Shown: positions 27,239-37,194, counted from the first letter of the stretch. The stretch: DNA of 64,000 nucleotides from Parashewanella tropica (GCF_004358445.1 NZ_CP037951.1:1909501-1973500), one strand, 5' to 3'. The notes: generated by a model not told the origin, from the sequence alone. Numbers and translations: made by a program.

Positions 27239-28561
27239 TTAGATTTTTAAGGTATTAGATTTATTATTTCTTATATTAAGCACGGCGTAATACGCTATTA
27301 ATAAGTATCCTGGAATTAAGATCACATAAGCATATTGTGGTAGAATCAGATTACCTAGTAGCCCGTATAAGTAGGGCAGTATAGCTCCCCCAGAAATTGC
27401 CATAATCAACATTGCAGAGCCTGTATTAACGTATTTTCCTAATCCTCGTAACGCCAATGGCCAAATAGCTGGCCAAACTAACGCATTTGCTAAACCTAAT
27501 AGCCCCACCATTAAAATGACATCGGGAACTGGATGTGTAAAACCAAATTTAGCTAATAGAGGCGCTGAAAGATGTGAGTGATTCGACATGATAAGGATCG
27601 CGACAGTTATCACTATTCCAAAGACTCCAGAGCCCAGTAGTGCTTTTTCTTGGCTAAGTAATTTGGGGATGAAGATCATACCAATGATATAGCCGGCTAC
27701 CATAAAGAACATAGTAAAAGCAGTGAACTCAGTATAATTCGCTAACCCAAGTTGCTTACCAAATAATCCTATCGTGTCACCAGCGATAACTTCCGCACCA
27801 ACGTAAAAAAATAAAGTGATAACCCCAAGTGTGAGTTGTGGGTATTTTAGTGCTTTCTTCCAATCCACTTTTTCATTTTTATCTTGGTCATGCGTTTCGA
27901 CTTCTGGTAACGGAGAAATAGATATACATAAAGCTAAAGCGACCAAAACAGCAGCCATAACAGAATATAAATCAATTAATTTAGAAGATAAGCTGCTCAG
28001 CTCAGAAAGCTTTTGAGCTAGAGGGATTGAGTTGAAATGTTCAGTACTGATTGAGCTTACACCGCTAAAAACGATAGTGGTGAATAGAATTGGGGCGAGT
28101 ATACCTGCTCCTTTGTTTAATAGACCCATTAAGCTAATTCTAACCGCGGCTGACTTTTCTGAGCCAATTAATACTATGTATGGATTAGAAGCTGTTTGTA
28201 GAAGAGTTAACCCTGTGCCCATAACAAATAAGGCGAATAAGAATAGCGGATAGATTCGAGTATGTGCTGCGGGGATAAATAATACGGATCCAACAGCCAT
28301 GATAAACAGCCCAAGCGACATTCCACGTTTATACCCTGTTTTATTCAGTACTGAAGATACGGGAATGGCTGTTATGGTGTAAGCAATATAAAAAGTAACA
28401 GTGACTAGATAAGCTTGGGGGGCCGTCAATTGGCATACTGTTTGGAGTAATGGAATGAGTGCACCATTTAACCAAGTAACAAAGCCAAAGATAAAAAATA
28501 ATCCAGCAATGATCGCAATTGAAACTAGGTTCGAATTTTTATCAATACTTTTATTATTCAT
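27239..28561 (-). CDS. FHS/FucP-type sugar:H+ MFS transporter
   Basis: A 440-residue inner-membrane carrier with 12 predicted helices. The N-terminal GLFFIFGFVTWLNGALIPLL and TLLQTASNPYIVLIG motifs place it in the FucP/GluP branch (fucose, glucose/galactose or N-acetylglucosamine carriers of the Shewanella NagP type). The Asn-Pro of the substrate-pathway helix is present. No sugar kinase, hydrolase or regulator sits beside it, so substrate cannot be deduced. The first ATG (28561) is preferred over a TTG three codons earlier. Confidence 0.85.
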   Translation of the reverse strand: MNNKSIDKNSNLVSIAIIAGLFFIFGFVTWLNGALIPLLQTVCQLTAPQAYLVTVTFYIAYTITAIPVSSVLNKTGYKRGMSLGLFIMAVGSVLFIPAAHTRIYPLFLFALFVMGTGLTLLQTASNPYIVLIGSEKSAAVRISLMGLLNKGAGILAPILFTTIVFSGVSSISTEHFNSIPLAQKLSELSSLSSKLIDLYSVMAAVLVALALCISISPLPEVETHDQDKNEKVDWKKALKYPQLTLGVITLFFYVGAEVIAGDTIGLFGKQLGLANYTEFTAFTMFFMVAGYIIGMIFIPKLLSQEKALLGSGVFGIVITVAILIMSNHSHLSAPLLAKFGFTHPVPDVILMVGLLGLANALVWPAIWPLALRGLGKYVNTGSAMLIMAISGGAILPYLYGLLGNLILPQYAYVILIPGYLLIAYYAVLNIRNNKSNTLKI

Positions 28562-28908
28562 ACACTTCAAACAGCTAAGGGCGATTGTTTGATGCTACTA
28601 CAAGATTTAACAATGATGTGATTTATGAATATTAATTCATCTTTTGGTAATCAAAGGTTATTTTTAAATATCATTCCATTCATTGATTTAGTGAGCTTTG
28701 CCTAAATTGGATATTATTTTGAAAAAATACTTCTTTTACCACTATTGATGTTCTGACTAAGGGGGGATCTCTACCTCAAAACTTGTACGTTTTAGCTGGT
28801 ATCGAGCAAACTAATTGGAGACAGGTAAAAGTCCACACTGTAGCTATCAATAATATATAAAAGTGTGGACCATATCCTTCAAGATAATTTTGAAATACGA
28901 ACTTAAAC
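28562..28908. other. Gene-free stretch between MFS gene and hypothetical gene
   Basis: About 350 bp of AT-rich DNA. It contains the MFS promoter region on the minus strand and, near its far end, the hairpin at 28826-28870. I see no open frame, tRNA or repeat shared with the rest of the window. Confidence 0.6.
28826..28870 (-). terminator. Hairpin terminator after the hypothetical gene at 28909-29361
   Basis: GTCCACACT and AGTGTGGAC form a perfect 9-bp stem with a 22-bp loop, followed on the minus strand by TTTTA. It lies 38 bp after the stop of the minus-strand gene. Confidence 0.6.
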
Positions 28909-29361
28909 CTAACGTCCTCTCCAAGCTTTCGCCATCATGTTCCAGCCTTGGAGTGACATCCCTGCACCTATTAATGCTTGTACACCACTAGGAGCTGCAG
29001 TCCAGCCATTCTTTTTCCATTCCACTTCTGGTGCTGGAGGGCAGTCTTCACTCTCGTTATGAAAATTAGCTGTAGCGCTAGCGTTTTGAGATTTTACATC
29101 ATTCTGGACAAGCATGTATGCGGTAACCCCAACCGTCCCCATTACAAATAAACCACCAACGAACCCGACTGCTCCGACAGTCCCGTTGGCAACTCGTCTG
29201 AGAGTGCTCATCTGTTGGGGGCGGCGCCCCCAATTTATCAAGGGTTGCTTATCATCCCCTTGACCATCAGTCGCTCCATAGTCGTGCTGTTGCTCCCCAC
29301 CACCTTGCATATGAACAGGTGTATCTGGTGGTAATCGTCCGCCTTCTATTGGTGATGCCAT
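28909..29361 (-). CDS. Small single-pass membrane protein of unknown function
   Basis: A 150-residue protein I do not recognise. The N-terminal 45 residues are Gly/Pro/Gln-rich and polar (MQGGGEQQHDYGATDGQGDD). A hydrophobic segment rich in Gly and Val (about residues 60-83, GTVGAVGFVGGLFVMGTVGV) should cross the membrane. The remainder carries CPPAPEVEWKKNGW and a Trp-rich end. There is no lipobox. It is monocistronic between two terminators, on the same strand as the aminotransferase upstream. The composition is unlike the flanking housekeeping genes. Confidence 0.6.
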   Translation of the reverse strand: MASPIEGGRLPPDTPVHMQGGGEQQHDYGATDGQGDDKQPLINWGRRPQQMSTLRRVANGTVGAVGFVGGLFVMGTVGVTAYMLVQNDVKSQNASATANFHNESEDCPPAPEVEWKKNGWTAAPSGVQALIGAGMSLQGWNMMAKAWRGR

Positions 29362-29520
29362 AATTTCACCTCATTATGTAATTAATTGAATTTAAGGCTC
29401 AACTATCTTTGTAATTGCAAAAGAAATCCAATTAATTTTAATTAAAAATATTTCATACTCTTTAATTTGGTATCAAAAGAGGGTGAGTTTGTGAAAAAAA
29501 TTGAGAGAAATAAAGGACAA

Positions 29521-29544
29521 GTAAAGGCACTCTAGTGAGTGCCT
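29521..29544 (-). terminator. Terminator after the aminotransferase gene
   Basis: An 8-bp stem AGGCACTC/GAGTGCCT is followed on the minus strand by TTTAC. It lies 14 bp after the stop. Confidence 0.7.
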
Positions 29545-29557
29545 GCTGAGTAACAAA

Positions 29558-30757
29558 TTAAAGGACTTTAGCAATTGATTGTGCTAGGTAATCGACATTC
29601 GTTTCTGTAATTCCGGCAATACTGATGCGGCTAGAGCCAACCATATATACGCTATATTCATTTTTTAGTTGCTCAACTTGCTGTGGGTTTACACCCAAGA
29701 AAGAGAACATACCTTTTTGCTCTGTGATAAAACTAAAATCAAGATCAACATTAAGACCATGCAGAGCATCTACCAGTAACTTACGGTTGCCATTGATGCG
29801 ATCGCGCATGTGTTTGAGTTCATCAAGCCACTGCTGTTTTAGCTCAGCTGAACCTAAGATGGTTTCAACAATAGCAGCCCCATGTGCTGGTGGCATAGAA
29901 TATAAGCAGCGCACAACATATAGCAAAACAGAAAACGCAGTGTCAGCTTTAGCAGCTGAACTGCTGATGATTGAACACGAACCAATACGCTCGCGATACA
30001 AGCCAAAGTTTTTAGAGCATGAACTGCATAAGATCATATTTTCAACAGTGGCCGCCATTTTACGAACACCGTAGGCATCGGTATCTTCATCAGTACCAAA
30101 GCCTTGATATGCCATGTCGATAAGTGGCGTGAAGCCTTTGGTTTTGGCTAGCTCAGCAACAATGTCCCATTGCTCTTGAGTTAGATCCATACCACTTGGG
30201 TTGTGGCAACAAGCGTGCAGAAGCACGACATCATCAGCGCTTACTTGCTCAAGGCATGCAATCATTTCTTCAAATTTTAATGATTTAGTATCGTAGTCAT
30301 AATAAGGGTAGGTTTTAACCGTGATGCCTGCAGCTTCAAATAAACCAGTATGATTTGCCCAAGTTGGGTCACTTACCCAAATAACGGCATCTTTTTTACA
30401 ACGTGTAATAAAGTCAGCTGCAACACGAAGAGCACCTGTTCCACCTGGAGTTGAAACGGTACGGATACGATTAGCAAGTAGAGCAGGGTGCTCATTATCA
30501 AAACACAATTCAGTAATAAGAGTGTTAAAATCAGCTGAACCCGTTGGACCAATATATACTTTGGTATTCTCGGTTGATAAACGATATTGCTCGGCTGTTT
30601 TTACACATTCAAGAATAGGAGTATGACCTGCTGGATCTTTATATACACCAACACCTAAATCGACTTTGTTTGGGTTGGTATCTTGGCGGTATTCGTTGAG
30701 GAGACCTAATATGGGGTCCGCAGGCATTGGGTTTAACTGATCGAACATTATCTTCAT
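29558..30757 (-). CDS. PLP-dependent aspartate/aromatic amino acid aminotransferase
   Basis: A 399-residue fold-type I transaminase of the AspC/TyrB family. The PLP Lys is in SSCSKNFGLYRERIGS, the substrate-carboxylate Arg in SSRISIAGI, and the cofactor motif in GGTGALRVAADF. It transfers amino groups between aspartate or aromatic amino acids and 2-oxoglutarate. AspC and TyrB cannot be separated by eye. A second in-frame ATG three codons in (30748) gives the usual MFDQL start, but the upstream AAGG favours the first. It is divergent from aroA, so both may serve aromatic amino acid metabolism. Confidence 0.9.
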   Translation of the reverse strand: MKIMFDQLNPMPADPILGLLNEYRQDTNPNKVDLGVGVYKDPAGHTPILECVKTAEQYRLSTENTKVYIGPTGSADFNTLITELCFDNEHPALLANRIRTVSTPGGTGALRVAADFITRCKKDAVIWVSDPTWANHTGLFEAAGITVKTYPYYDYDTKSLKFEEMIACLEQVSADDVVLLHACCHNPSGMDLTQEQWDIVAELAKTKGFTPLIDMAYQGFGTDEDTDAYGVRKMAATVENMILCSSCSKNFGLYRERIGSCSIISSSAAKADTAFSVLLYVVRCLYSMPPAHGAAIVETILGSAELKQQWLDELKHMRDRINGNRKLLVDALHGLNVDLDFSFITEQKGMFSFLGVNPQQVEQLKNEYSVYMVGSSRISIAGITETNVDYLAQSIAKVL

Positions 30758-30957
30758 CTACCTTTTTTGTCATATTATATATTTTGATTTATGGAGCGAG
30801 ACTAACATAATTTGAACATTTGAGGAGGAAAAACCACTTGAAAAGGTGAATTTTTTTACTTTTTTATTATCTATCTAATTCCAATAAACAGTTGCTAAAT
30901 ATTTTTGTATGAGCCATCCTGTACGCCTCTAATCTGTAAGTCTATTTTCTTCATAAA

Positions 30958-32241
30958 ATGCAACAACTCACTTTATCTCACATTGCTAAGTTCAATGGTG
31001 AAATCAATATTCCTGGCTCAAAAAGTATTTCTAACCGCGCTTTGTTATTAGCGGCACTGGCTTCGGGAACGACCAAGCTCTATAACTTGTTAGATTCTGA
31101 TGACATTCGTCATATGCTGTCAGCCCTTAAGCAGTTGGGAGTACGTTATGAATTGAATGACGATAAAACGGAATGTGTGGTTTATGGAAATAATGGACCA
31201 TTCAAAAGTGATAAATTACAGTCATTCTTTTTAGGAAACGCAGGGACCGCGATGCGTCCATTGTGTGCGGCATTAACCTTAGGTTCTGGTGAATACGAGC
31301 TAACGGGTGAGCCTAGAATGGAAGAGCGCCCAATTCGAGATCTTGTTGATGCACTTGAACAACTGGGTGCTGACATTAGCTACCAAAAAGAACATGGCTT
31401 TCCACCTATTTTGATAAAAGGAACTGGGTTATCAGGTGGTAATGTCAATATCTCAGGTAAATTATCTTCACAGTTCTTAACTGCATTACTCATGGTGGCT
31501 CCGTTAGCAAAAGACAATGTATTAATTACTGTCGATGGTGAGCTAGTTTCTAAGCCATATATTGATATTACTATCAAGTTGATGGAACGCTTTGGCGTTA
31601 ACGTTATTAACCATGATTATCAGCGTTTTGAAATCGAAGCAGGGCAAGTTTATCAATCTCCTGGTGAGTTTTTAGTTGAAGGTGATGCTTCATCTGCTTC
31701 ATATTTCTTAGCTGCTGGCGCAATCAATGGCGGACAGGTAAAAGTAACGGGTATTGGAAAAAACAGCATCCAAGGGGACATTCAATTTGCGGATGCTCTC
31801 GCGGCTATGGGGGCGAATATTGAGTGGGGTGACGATTATATTCTTTCGTCTAAAGCAGAGTTATCTGCCATTGATATGGATATGAATCATATTCCTGACG
31901 CAGCCATGACATTGGCTGTTGCCGCTTTGTTTGCCAAAGGCACAACTAAGTTGAAGAACATATACAACTGGCGTATTAAAGAGACGGATCGTTTAGCTGC
32001 CATGGCGACTGAATTAAAAAAGGTTGGGGCAACAGTGGTAGAGCATAATGACGCGATTGAAGTAACTGCACCGGAGCAGTTAGTTCATGCAGAAATTGAT
32101 ACATATAATGATCATCGCATGGCGATGTGTTTCTCTCTGCTTTCTGCATCTGAAGTAGGAGTAACCATTAACGATCCGGGCTGCACTTCAAAAACTTTCC
32201 CTAACTATTTCGAAGCCTTAGCTCAAATAGGTCAGAAGTAA
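30958..32241 (+). CDS. aroA: 3-phosphoshikimate 1-carboxyvinyltransferase (EPSP synthase)
   Basis: A 427-residue enzyme that joins phosphoenolpyruvate to shikimate-3-phosphate in the shikimate pathway. Class signatures are present: [16 protein letters not shown] (S3P site), [11 protein letters not shown] (PEP site) and the later [12 protein letters not shown]. Full length for the gammaproteobacterial class I enzyme. The ATG has only a weak ribosome binding site. It leads the conserved aroA-cmk-rpsA-ihfB-lapAB-pyrF order but is separated from cmk by 470 bp of structured non-coding DNA. Confidence 0.96.
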   Translation: MQQLTLSHIAKFNGEINIPGSKSISNRALLLAALASGTTKLYNLLDSDDIRHMLSALKQLGVRYELNDDKTECVVYGNNGPFKSDKLQSFFLGNAGTAMRPLCAALTLGSGEYELTGEPRMEERPIRDLVDALEQLGADISYQKEHGFPPILIKGTGLSGGNVNISGKLSSQFLTALLMVAPLAKDNVLITVDGELVSKPYIDITIKLMERFGVNVINHDYQRFEIEAGQVYQSPGEFLVEGDASSASYFLAAGAINGGQVKVTGIGKNSIQGDIQFADALAAMGANIEWGDDYILSSKAELSAIDMDMNHIPDAAMTLAVAALFAKGTTKLKNIYNWRIKETDRLAAMATELKKVGATVVEHNDAIEVTAPEQLVHAEIDTYNDHRMAMCFSLLSASEVGVTINDPGCTSKTFPNYFEALAQIGQK

Positions 32242-32249
32242 ACTCTGAC

Positions 32250-32300
32250 AAGCCGTATTAGTTATATGCTGTTATTGCAGTCAACAAATTTGTACGGCTT
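32250..32300 (+). terminator. Possible weak terminator after aroA
   Basis: AAGCCGTA and TACGGCTT can pair across a 35-bp loop, followed by a T-rich but interrupted stretch. The long loop makes this a weak candidate. Confidence 0.35.
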
Positions 32301-32350
32301 CATCTGTATTCATTTTTATTCAACCTAAAAACATCAGTTGGCTACGTTTT

Positions 32351-32452
32351 CAAGCGTAGAAAAAATGATTGCTAGCAAGGCGTAGCTTGCAGCAAGTAGT
32401 AATTCTACTTGCAAAAGTTACAACGCTGCTAGCGGACATTTTAGCAAGCTTG
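32351..32452 (+). repeat. Structured intergenic element upstream of cmk
   Basis: A long imperfect dyad pairs AAAATG..GCTAGCA (32362-32377) with TGCTAGC..CATTTT (32427-32442). It is extended outward by CAAGC/GCTTG (32351-32355, 32448-32452). Inside is a perfect 8-bp hairpin GCAAGTAG-N5-CTACTTGC (32392-32412). There is no coding capacity. It resembles the kind of repeated intergenic element seen in marine gammaproteobacteria; no second copy occurs in this window. Confidence 0.6.
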
Positions 32453-32634
32453 TGGGCGTAGAGCATTTCACTCATTCGGTGAAGGATGAAAACATTGAAA
32501 TTATAGATAACTCAGATAGATATTATCTTAATGAGCGTCCAACTGGTGTTTTTAGGTTCGAAGGTCACGAATATCTGAAAAACAATCGGATTTTTGTGTT
32601 TAGCTGGTGTACAATGCCGCCGCTTATTTTCATT

Positions 32635-32690
32635 AGCACCACAAAATTTATTTTTTCTACTAGGCTTTAACAGCCTTTGTGGTGCTTTTG
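32635..32690 (+). promoter_or_regulatory. Nested hairpin in the cmk leader (attenuator-like)
   Basis: An 11-bp perfect stem AGCACCACAAA (32635-32645) / TTTGTGGTGCT (32676-32686) encloses a small AGGCT-TTAAC-AGCCT hairpin and is followed by TTTTGGGG. It lies about 20 bp downstream of a TACAAT -10-like box (32610-32615) and 28 bp before the cmk start. It could be an attenuator, a leftover terminator or an mRNA stabiliser. Confidence 0.5.
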
Positions 32691-32714
32691 GGGAATGTTT
32701 ATTTTGGAGGAATT

Positions 32715-33407
32715 ATGTCTGAACGGACTCCAGTAGTAACAGTTGATGGCCCAAGCGGAGCTGGTAAAGGAACAATATGTCATTTGCTTGCTCAAAAACT
32801 CGGATTTCATTTATTAGATAGTGGTGCCATTTATCGAGTGTTGGCATTAGCTTCAATACATCATGATGTTGAACTTGATAACGAAGAAGCGATTAGTTTG
32901 TTAGCCGCACACCTCGATGTACAGTTTCTTGCAGGCAATGAAAGCGACAACATCAAAGTGGTTTTAGAAGGCGAGGATGTCACTCGAGATATTCGCACTC
33001 AAGAATGCTCTGATGCTGCATCAAAAATTGCTGCGTTCCCAAGAGTAAGAGAAGCATTATTACGTCGCCAACGTGCATTTGAAGTTGAGCCTGGATTAAT
33101 CGCTGATGGTCGAGATATGGGAACCGTAGTATTCCCTGATGCACCCGTTAAGATTTTTTTGACCGCATCGGCTGAAGAACGTGCAGAGCGTAGGTATAAT
33201 CAGTTGCAGGACAAGGGCTTCGATGTTAAAATCGACCGCCTTTTGGCTGAAATCATTGAACGCGATGAGCGTGATATGAATCGACCAGTTGCACCGCTGA
33301 AAGCAGCGGATGACGCATTAGTCGTTGATACGACAGGAATTAATATTGATGGTGTGTTAGATATCGTACTGACACACATCGAAAAACATTTATCAAGCCC
33401 TGAGTAG
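32715..33407 (+). CDS. cmk: Cytidylate kinase
   Basis: A 230-residue nucleoside monophosphate kinase that phosphorylates CMP and dCMP. The P-loop [11 protein letters not shown] begins at residue 9, and [23 protein letters not shown] and the Arg-rich lid [10 protein letters not shown] are characteristic. The start used, [12 protein letters not shown], follows GGAGG at 32706-32710; an in-frame codon 12 residues earlier lacks a ribosome binding site. It precedes rpsA, as in most gammaproteobacteria. Confidence 0.96.
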   Translation: MSERTPVVTVDGPSGAGKGTICHLLAQKLGFHLLDSGAIYRVLALASIHHDVELDNEEAISLLAAHLDVQFLAGNESDNIKVVLEGEDVTRDIRTQECSDAASKIAAFPRVREALLRRQRAFEVEPGLIADGRDMGTVVFPDAPVKIFLTASAEERAERRYNQLQDKGFDVKIDRLLAEIIERDERDMNRPVAPLKAADDALVVDTTGINIDGVLDIVLTHIEKHLSSPE

Positions 33408-33439
33408 CTCGTAAAGAACCATTCAAGGTTGATAGGCAT

Positions 33440-33520
33440 TCACCACAGGGACGATGGTGATAAATTTTAACTGACTCTACATTTAGGATGAATGTAGTTT
33501 ATTACTTAAAGTAAATTAAC
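33440..33520 (+). promoter_or_regulatory. rpsA leader with three successive hairpins and no Shine-Dalgarno
   Basis: Three stems follow one another before the rpsA ATG: TCACCA/TGGTGA (33440-33460), CTACATT/AATGTAG (33477-33497) and TTACT/AGTAA (33502-33514). They are separated by AU-rich linkers. The bases before the start (AAATTAAC) hold no purine-rich ribosome binding site. In E. coli the rpsA initiation region has three hairpins without a strong SD and mediates S1 autogenous control, so the same control is inferred here. Confidence 0.7.
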
Positions 33521-35188
33521 ATGACTGAATCTTTTGCTGATCTGTTTGAACAATCCCTTGAACAACTAGAATTCCGCCCAGGCTCTATCGTACGTGGTAC
33601 TGTAGTAGCTATCGAAAACGGTATGGTACTAGTTGACGCTGGTCTTAAATCTGAAAGCCCAATCCCTGCTGATCAATTCAAGAACGCTGCTGGCGAACTT
33701 GAAATCAACGTTGGTGATGAAGTAGACGTTGCTCTTGACTCTGTTGAAGATGGCTTCGGTGAGACTCAACTTTCTCGTGAAAAAGCTAAGCGTCACGAAG
33801 CTTGGATTGTTCTTGAAAAAGCATACGAAGACGCTGAAACTGTTATCGGTGTTATCAATGGTAAGGTTAAAGGCGGTTTCACTGTTGAACTAAACGGTAT
33901 CCGTGCATTCCTACCAGGTTCTCTAGTTGACGTTCGCCCAGTTCGCGACACTGCTCACCTAGAAAACAAAGAATTAGAATTCAAAGTAATCAAGCTAGAC
34001 CAAAAGCGTAACAACGTTGTTGTTTCTCGTCGTGCTGTTATCGAATCTGAGAGCAGTGCAGAGCGTGACGCTCTTCTTGAGAACCTACAAGAAGGTCAAG
34101 CTGTTAAAGGTATCGTTAAGAACCTTACTGACTACGGTGCATTCGTTGATCTTGGTGGTGTTGACGGTCTTCTACATATCACTGATATGGCTTGGAAGCG
34201 TGTTAAGCACCCATCTGAAATCGTTAATGTTGGTGACGAAATCAACGTTAAAGTTCTTAAGTACGATCGTGAGCGCACCCGTGTATCACTAGGTCTTAAG
34301 CAACTAGGCGAAGATCCATGGTTAGCAATCAGCAAGCGTTACCCAGAGAACACTCGTTTGAGTGGTCGCGTAACTAACTTGACTGACTACGGTTGTTTCG
34401 TTGAAATCGAAGAAGGCGTTGAAGGTCTTGTTCACGTTTCTGAAATGGATTGGACTAACAAGAACATCCACCCATCTAAAGTTGTTAACTTAGGTGACGA
34501 AGTTGAAGTTCTAGTTCTAGACATTGACGAAGAACGTCGTCGTATCTCTCTAGGTCTTAAACAATGTAAGACTAACCCATGGGATGATTTCGCTTCTCGT
34601 TACAACAAGGGCGACAAAGTATCTGGTAAGATCAAGTCTATCACTGACTTCGGTATCTTCATCGGTCTTGACGGTGGCATCGACGGTCTTGTTCACCTAT
34701 CTGACATTTCTTGGACTGGTACTGGCGAAGAAGCAGTATCTGAGTACAAGAAAGGTGACGAAATCAGTGCAGTTGTTCTTTCAGTTGACCCAGAGCGTGA
34801 GCGTATCAGCTTAGGCGTTAAGCAAACTGAAGACGATCCATTCAACGCTTACTTGGCTGACAAGAAGAAAGGTACTATCGTTAATGGTACTGTTGCAGCA
34901 GTTGACGCTAAAGGTGTTACTGTTGAGTTGGCTGACTCAGTTGAAGGTTACATCCGCGTTGCTGACATCTCTCGTGAGCGCATCGAAGACGCATCTACTG
35001 TATTCGCAGAAGGTGACGCTGTAGAAGCTAAGTTCATGGGTGTTGATCGTAAGAACCGCACTATCAGCCTGTCTATCAAAGCGAAAGACGAAGCTGAAGA
35101 GAAAGAAGCACTAGCATCTGTTAACAAGAAAGATGACGCTGTTATCAGCAATGCTATGGCAGAAGCGTTTAAAGCTGCTCGTAAGTAA
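33521..35188 (+). CDS. rpsA: 30S ribosomal protein S1
   Basis: A 555-residue protein with six S1 OB-fold repeats, seen as recurring [24 protein letters not shown] blocks. The first two bind the ribosome and the last four bind mRNA. S1 unfolds and docks structured or SD-poor mRNAs. Full length for gammaproteobacteria. Codon use is strongly biased (GGT, CGT, AAC, CTA/CTT), as expected for a very highly expressed gene. A hairpin terminator follows, before ihfB. Confidence 0.98.
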   Translation: MTESFADLFEQSLEQLEFRPGSIVRGTVVAIENGMVLVDAGLKSESPIPADQFKNAAGELEINVGDEVDVALDSVEDGFGETQLSREKAKRHEAWIVLEKAYEDAETVIGVINGKVKGGFTVELNGIRAFLPGSLVDVRPVRDTAHLENKELEFKVIKLDQKRNNVVVSRRAVIESESSAERDALLENLQEGQAVKGIVKNLTDYGAFVDLGGVDGLLHITDMAWKRVKHPSEIVNVGDEINVKVLKYDRERTRVSLGLKQLGEDPWLAISKRYPENTRLSGRVTNLTDYGCFVEIEEGVEGLVHVSEMDWTNKNIHPSKVVNLGDEVEVLVLDIDEERRRISLGLKQCKTNPWDDFASRYNKGDKVSGKIKSITDFGIFIGLDGGIDGLVHLSDISWTGTGEEAVSEYKKGDEISAVVLSVDPERERISLGVKQTEDDPFNAYLADKKKGTIVNGTVAAVDAKGVTVELADSVEGYIRVADISRERIEDASTVFAEGDAVEAKFMGVDRKNRTISLSIKAKDEAEEKEALASVNKKDDAVISNAMAEAFKAARK

Positions 35189-35198
35189 TCATTGTTGT

Positions 35199-35223
35199 AA
35201 AGGTGCTTTAATTAGCACCTTTG
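35199..35223 (+). terminator. Hairpin between rpsA and ihfB
   Basis: A 9-bp stem AAAGGTGCT/AGCACCTTT with a six-base loop and a short T-run. It probably ends or attenuates rpsA transcripts before ihfB. Confidence 0.7.
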
Positions 35224-35260
35224 ATGATTAAGTTTGGCTTAAAATAAGAGGATAGCTAGG

Positions 35261-35548
35261 ATGACTAAATCCGAACTAATCGCAAAACTCGCTGCTAATA
35301 ATCCACAATTATCAGCGAAAGAAGTAGAGAATGCTGTAAAAGAAATGCTGGAGCAAATGGCTTCAACATTAGAATCTGGTGATCGCATTGAGATCCGTGG
35401 ATTCGGTAGCTTTTCACTTCACTACCGTGCTCCGCGTGTTGGACGTAACCCTAAAACTGGAACCTCAGTGGATCTAGAAGGTAAGTATGTACCACACTTT
35501 AAGCCAGGCAAAGAATTACGAGAACGTGTTGATGCTATCAATTCGTGA
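35261..35548 (+). CDS. ihfB: Integration host factor subunit beta
   Basis: A 95-residue HU-family protein starting [11 protein letters not shown] with the DNA-binding arm [20 protein letters not shown] containing the intercalating Pro. With IhfA (elsewhere) it bends DNA at WATCAANNNNTTR sites in transcription, recombination and replication. AGAGGA lies upstream of the ATG. It follows rpsA, as in E. coli, and ends with a strong terminator. Confidence 0.97.
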   Translation: MTKSELIAKLAANNPQLSAKEVENAVKEMLEQMASTLESGDRIEIRGFGSFSLHYRAPRVGRNPKTGTSVDLEGKYVPHFKPGKELRERVDAINS

Positions 35549-35560
35549 TCGAACTTGATT

Positions 35561-35587
35561 AAAAAGCCTCCTTTGGGAGGCTTTTTT
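35561..35587 (+). terminator. Strong terminator after ihfB
   Basis: AAAAAGCCTCC-TTTG-GGAGGCTTTTTT: a GC-rich stem with six T, 12 bp after the ihfB stop. Confidence 0.92.
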
Positions 35588-35710
35588 GTATCTAAAGCTA
35601 GCCTAAAGCCAATATTTCGCAGATAATCAGAACTCGTACGGATTTCAATAACTAAACACTGTGTGTTGTAGGAATTAAAGCCAGTTTTACTGAACTATAT
35701 GGAGATTCAT

Positions 35711-35986
35711 GTGAAATCATTTTTCATTACAATTGTCGTTGCAGCAATCTTCTTTTTAGCTTTTATTTTCGGCGCACGTAACGAACAGATGGTGACCATA
35801 AGCTATTTTGTGGCTCAAGGTGAATATCGACTTCCTATTGTTTTAGCTTCAGTTTTTTTAGGTGGATTTGTACTAAGTTGGTTGTGTGCGGCGTACCAAA
35901 TTATTAAATTGAAGGTTTCCTTACGTCAGGCAAATAAAAAGCTTGCGGCATTAGAGCCTAAAGTAACAAGCGAAGAAGAGCGCTAA
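35711..35986 (+). CDS. lapA: Lipopolysaccharide assembly protein LapA
   Basis: A 91-residue inner-membrane protein with two hydrophobic helices (about residues 3-22 and 42-64) and a short cytoplasmic coiled tail (LRQANKKLAALEP). It works with LapB in controlling LPS synthesis through LpxC turnover. The GTG start (MKSFFITIVV) has GGAG six bases upstream; an ATG four codons earlier is possible but has no ribosome binding site. It ends one base before the lapB start, so the two are coupled. Confidence 0.88.
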   Translation: MKSFFITIVVAAIFFLAFIFGARNEQMVTISYFVAQGEYRLPIVLASVFLGGFVLSWLCAAYQIIKLKVSLRQANKKLAALEPKVTSEEER

Positions 35987-35987
35987 T

Positions 35988-37148
35988 ATGCTTGAGATTT
36001 TGTTTTTGTTACTGCCATTAGCAGCCAGTTACGGTTGGTATATGGGGCGTAGAAGCATGCGCCACCAGCAGCAAAAAAAGCAGCGTAAGCTTAACAAGGA
36101 ATACTTTTCAGGCTTAAATTTCATTTTGTCTAATGAATCAGACAAAGCCGTAGATTTTTTTATCGACATGCTGGATGTCGATGACGAAACCATTGAAACT
36201 CATCTTTCTCTTGGCGCTTTATTCCGTAAACGTGGTGAAGTAGACCGAGCTATTCGTATTCATCAGAATCTGATCTCCCGTCCAAGTCTTGCACCAGACC
36301 AATTAGAAATGGCAATGGCTGAGCTTGGCAAAGATTATATGGCGGCTGGTTTTTACGATCGAGCCGAAGAAATCTTTTTAAGTTTGCTTCAACAGTCAGA
36401 AGATACACATGAAGCCGAAACCCAGCTCATTTCTATTTATCAAACCACGAAAGATTGGCGTAAAGCGATCAAAGTCATAAATCACATGAGTCGCTCTCAG
36501 CGTAAAGAATATCTTGAAACTCAAGCTCATTATTATTGCCAGCTCAGTGAAGAATCAGCAGATCCAAACAAGAAGATAAAATATTTAAAGCTTGCACTTA
36601 AACAAGATGATAAATGCATACGTGCTTTATTAGAACTTGCAAAAGTCTATGCATCCAAACAAGACTTCAAGCAAAGTAAGCAATACTTACTTGCCATCTT
36701 AACAGCCGATATCAACTTCATTGCCGATGCCATAGAGGTGACGAAAGAGGTCTATCTCGCTCAATCTGATATTAATGGCTATCGTGACTATTTGCAGCAA
36801 GCGGTTGAAAAGGGCGCTGGCATTTCTGCGATTTTAGAAATCGTTCACTTATTGCTGCAAAACAATGAATTAACTGAAGCAGAAAACATATTATTAGATT
36901 CTCTTTATCGCAAGCCTACGATGAAAGGCTTTCAAGAGTTGATGAAATTGTACTTAGAACAAACTAAGGACGATTCATCCAAAGATAATCTGGCTCGCTT
37001 AGAAAAGTTGGTTGCTCAGCAAATTGCTTATCGACCATCGTATCGCTGTAAAGTATGTGGCTTTCCTGCTCACGTACTTTATTGGCACTGTCCATCATGC
37101 AAAGCCTGGGGGAAAATAACTCGCATAAAAGGTCTTGATGGCGAATAA
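35988..37148 (+). CDS. lapB: Lipopolysaccharide assembly protein LapB (YciM)
   Basis: A 386-residue protein with an N-terminal membrane anchor (about residues 1-18) and a series of tetratricopeptide repeats on the cytoplasmic side (about 70-330). The C-terminal rubredoxin-type metal site CKVCG...CPSC is at about residues 354-371. In E. coli LapB directs FtsH to degrade LpxC and so limits LPS synthesis. It is coupled to lapA. Its end lies 46 bp before the pyrF start. Confidence 0.95.
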   Translation: MLEILFLLLPLAASYGWYMGRRSMRHQQQKKQRKLNKEYFSGLNFILSNESDKAVDFFIDMLDVDDETIETHLSLGALFRKRGEVDRAIRIHQNLISRPSLAPDQLEMAMAELGKDYMAAGFYDRAEEIFLSLLQQSEDTHEAETQLISIYQTTKDWRKAIKVINHMSRSQRKEYLETQAHYYCQLSEESADPNKKIKYLKLALKQDDKCIRALLELAKVYASKQDFKQSKQYLLAILTADINFIADAIEVTKEVYLAQSDINGYRDYLQQAVEKGAGISAILEIVHLLLQNNELTEAENILLDSLYRKPTMKGFQELMKLYLEQTKDDSSKDNLARLEKLVAQQIAYRPSYRCKVCGFPAHVLYWHCPSCKAWGKITRIKGLDGE

Positions 37149-37194
37149 CCATGACTCAATCGGTCATGGAAAAGAAAATAACATCGGAGAAACC

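Noticed and set aside
32452..32670. 72-codon open frame upstream of cmk
   Set aside because: It overlaps the structured element and the nested hairpin, has a GTG start without a ribosome binding site, and shows no family resemblance.
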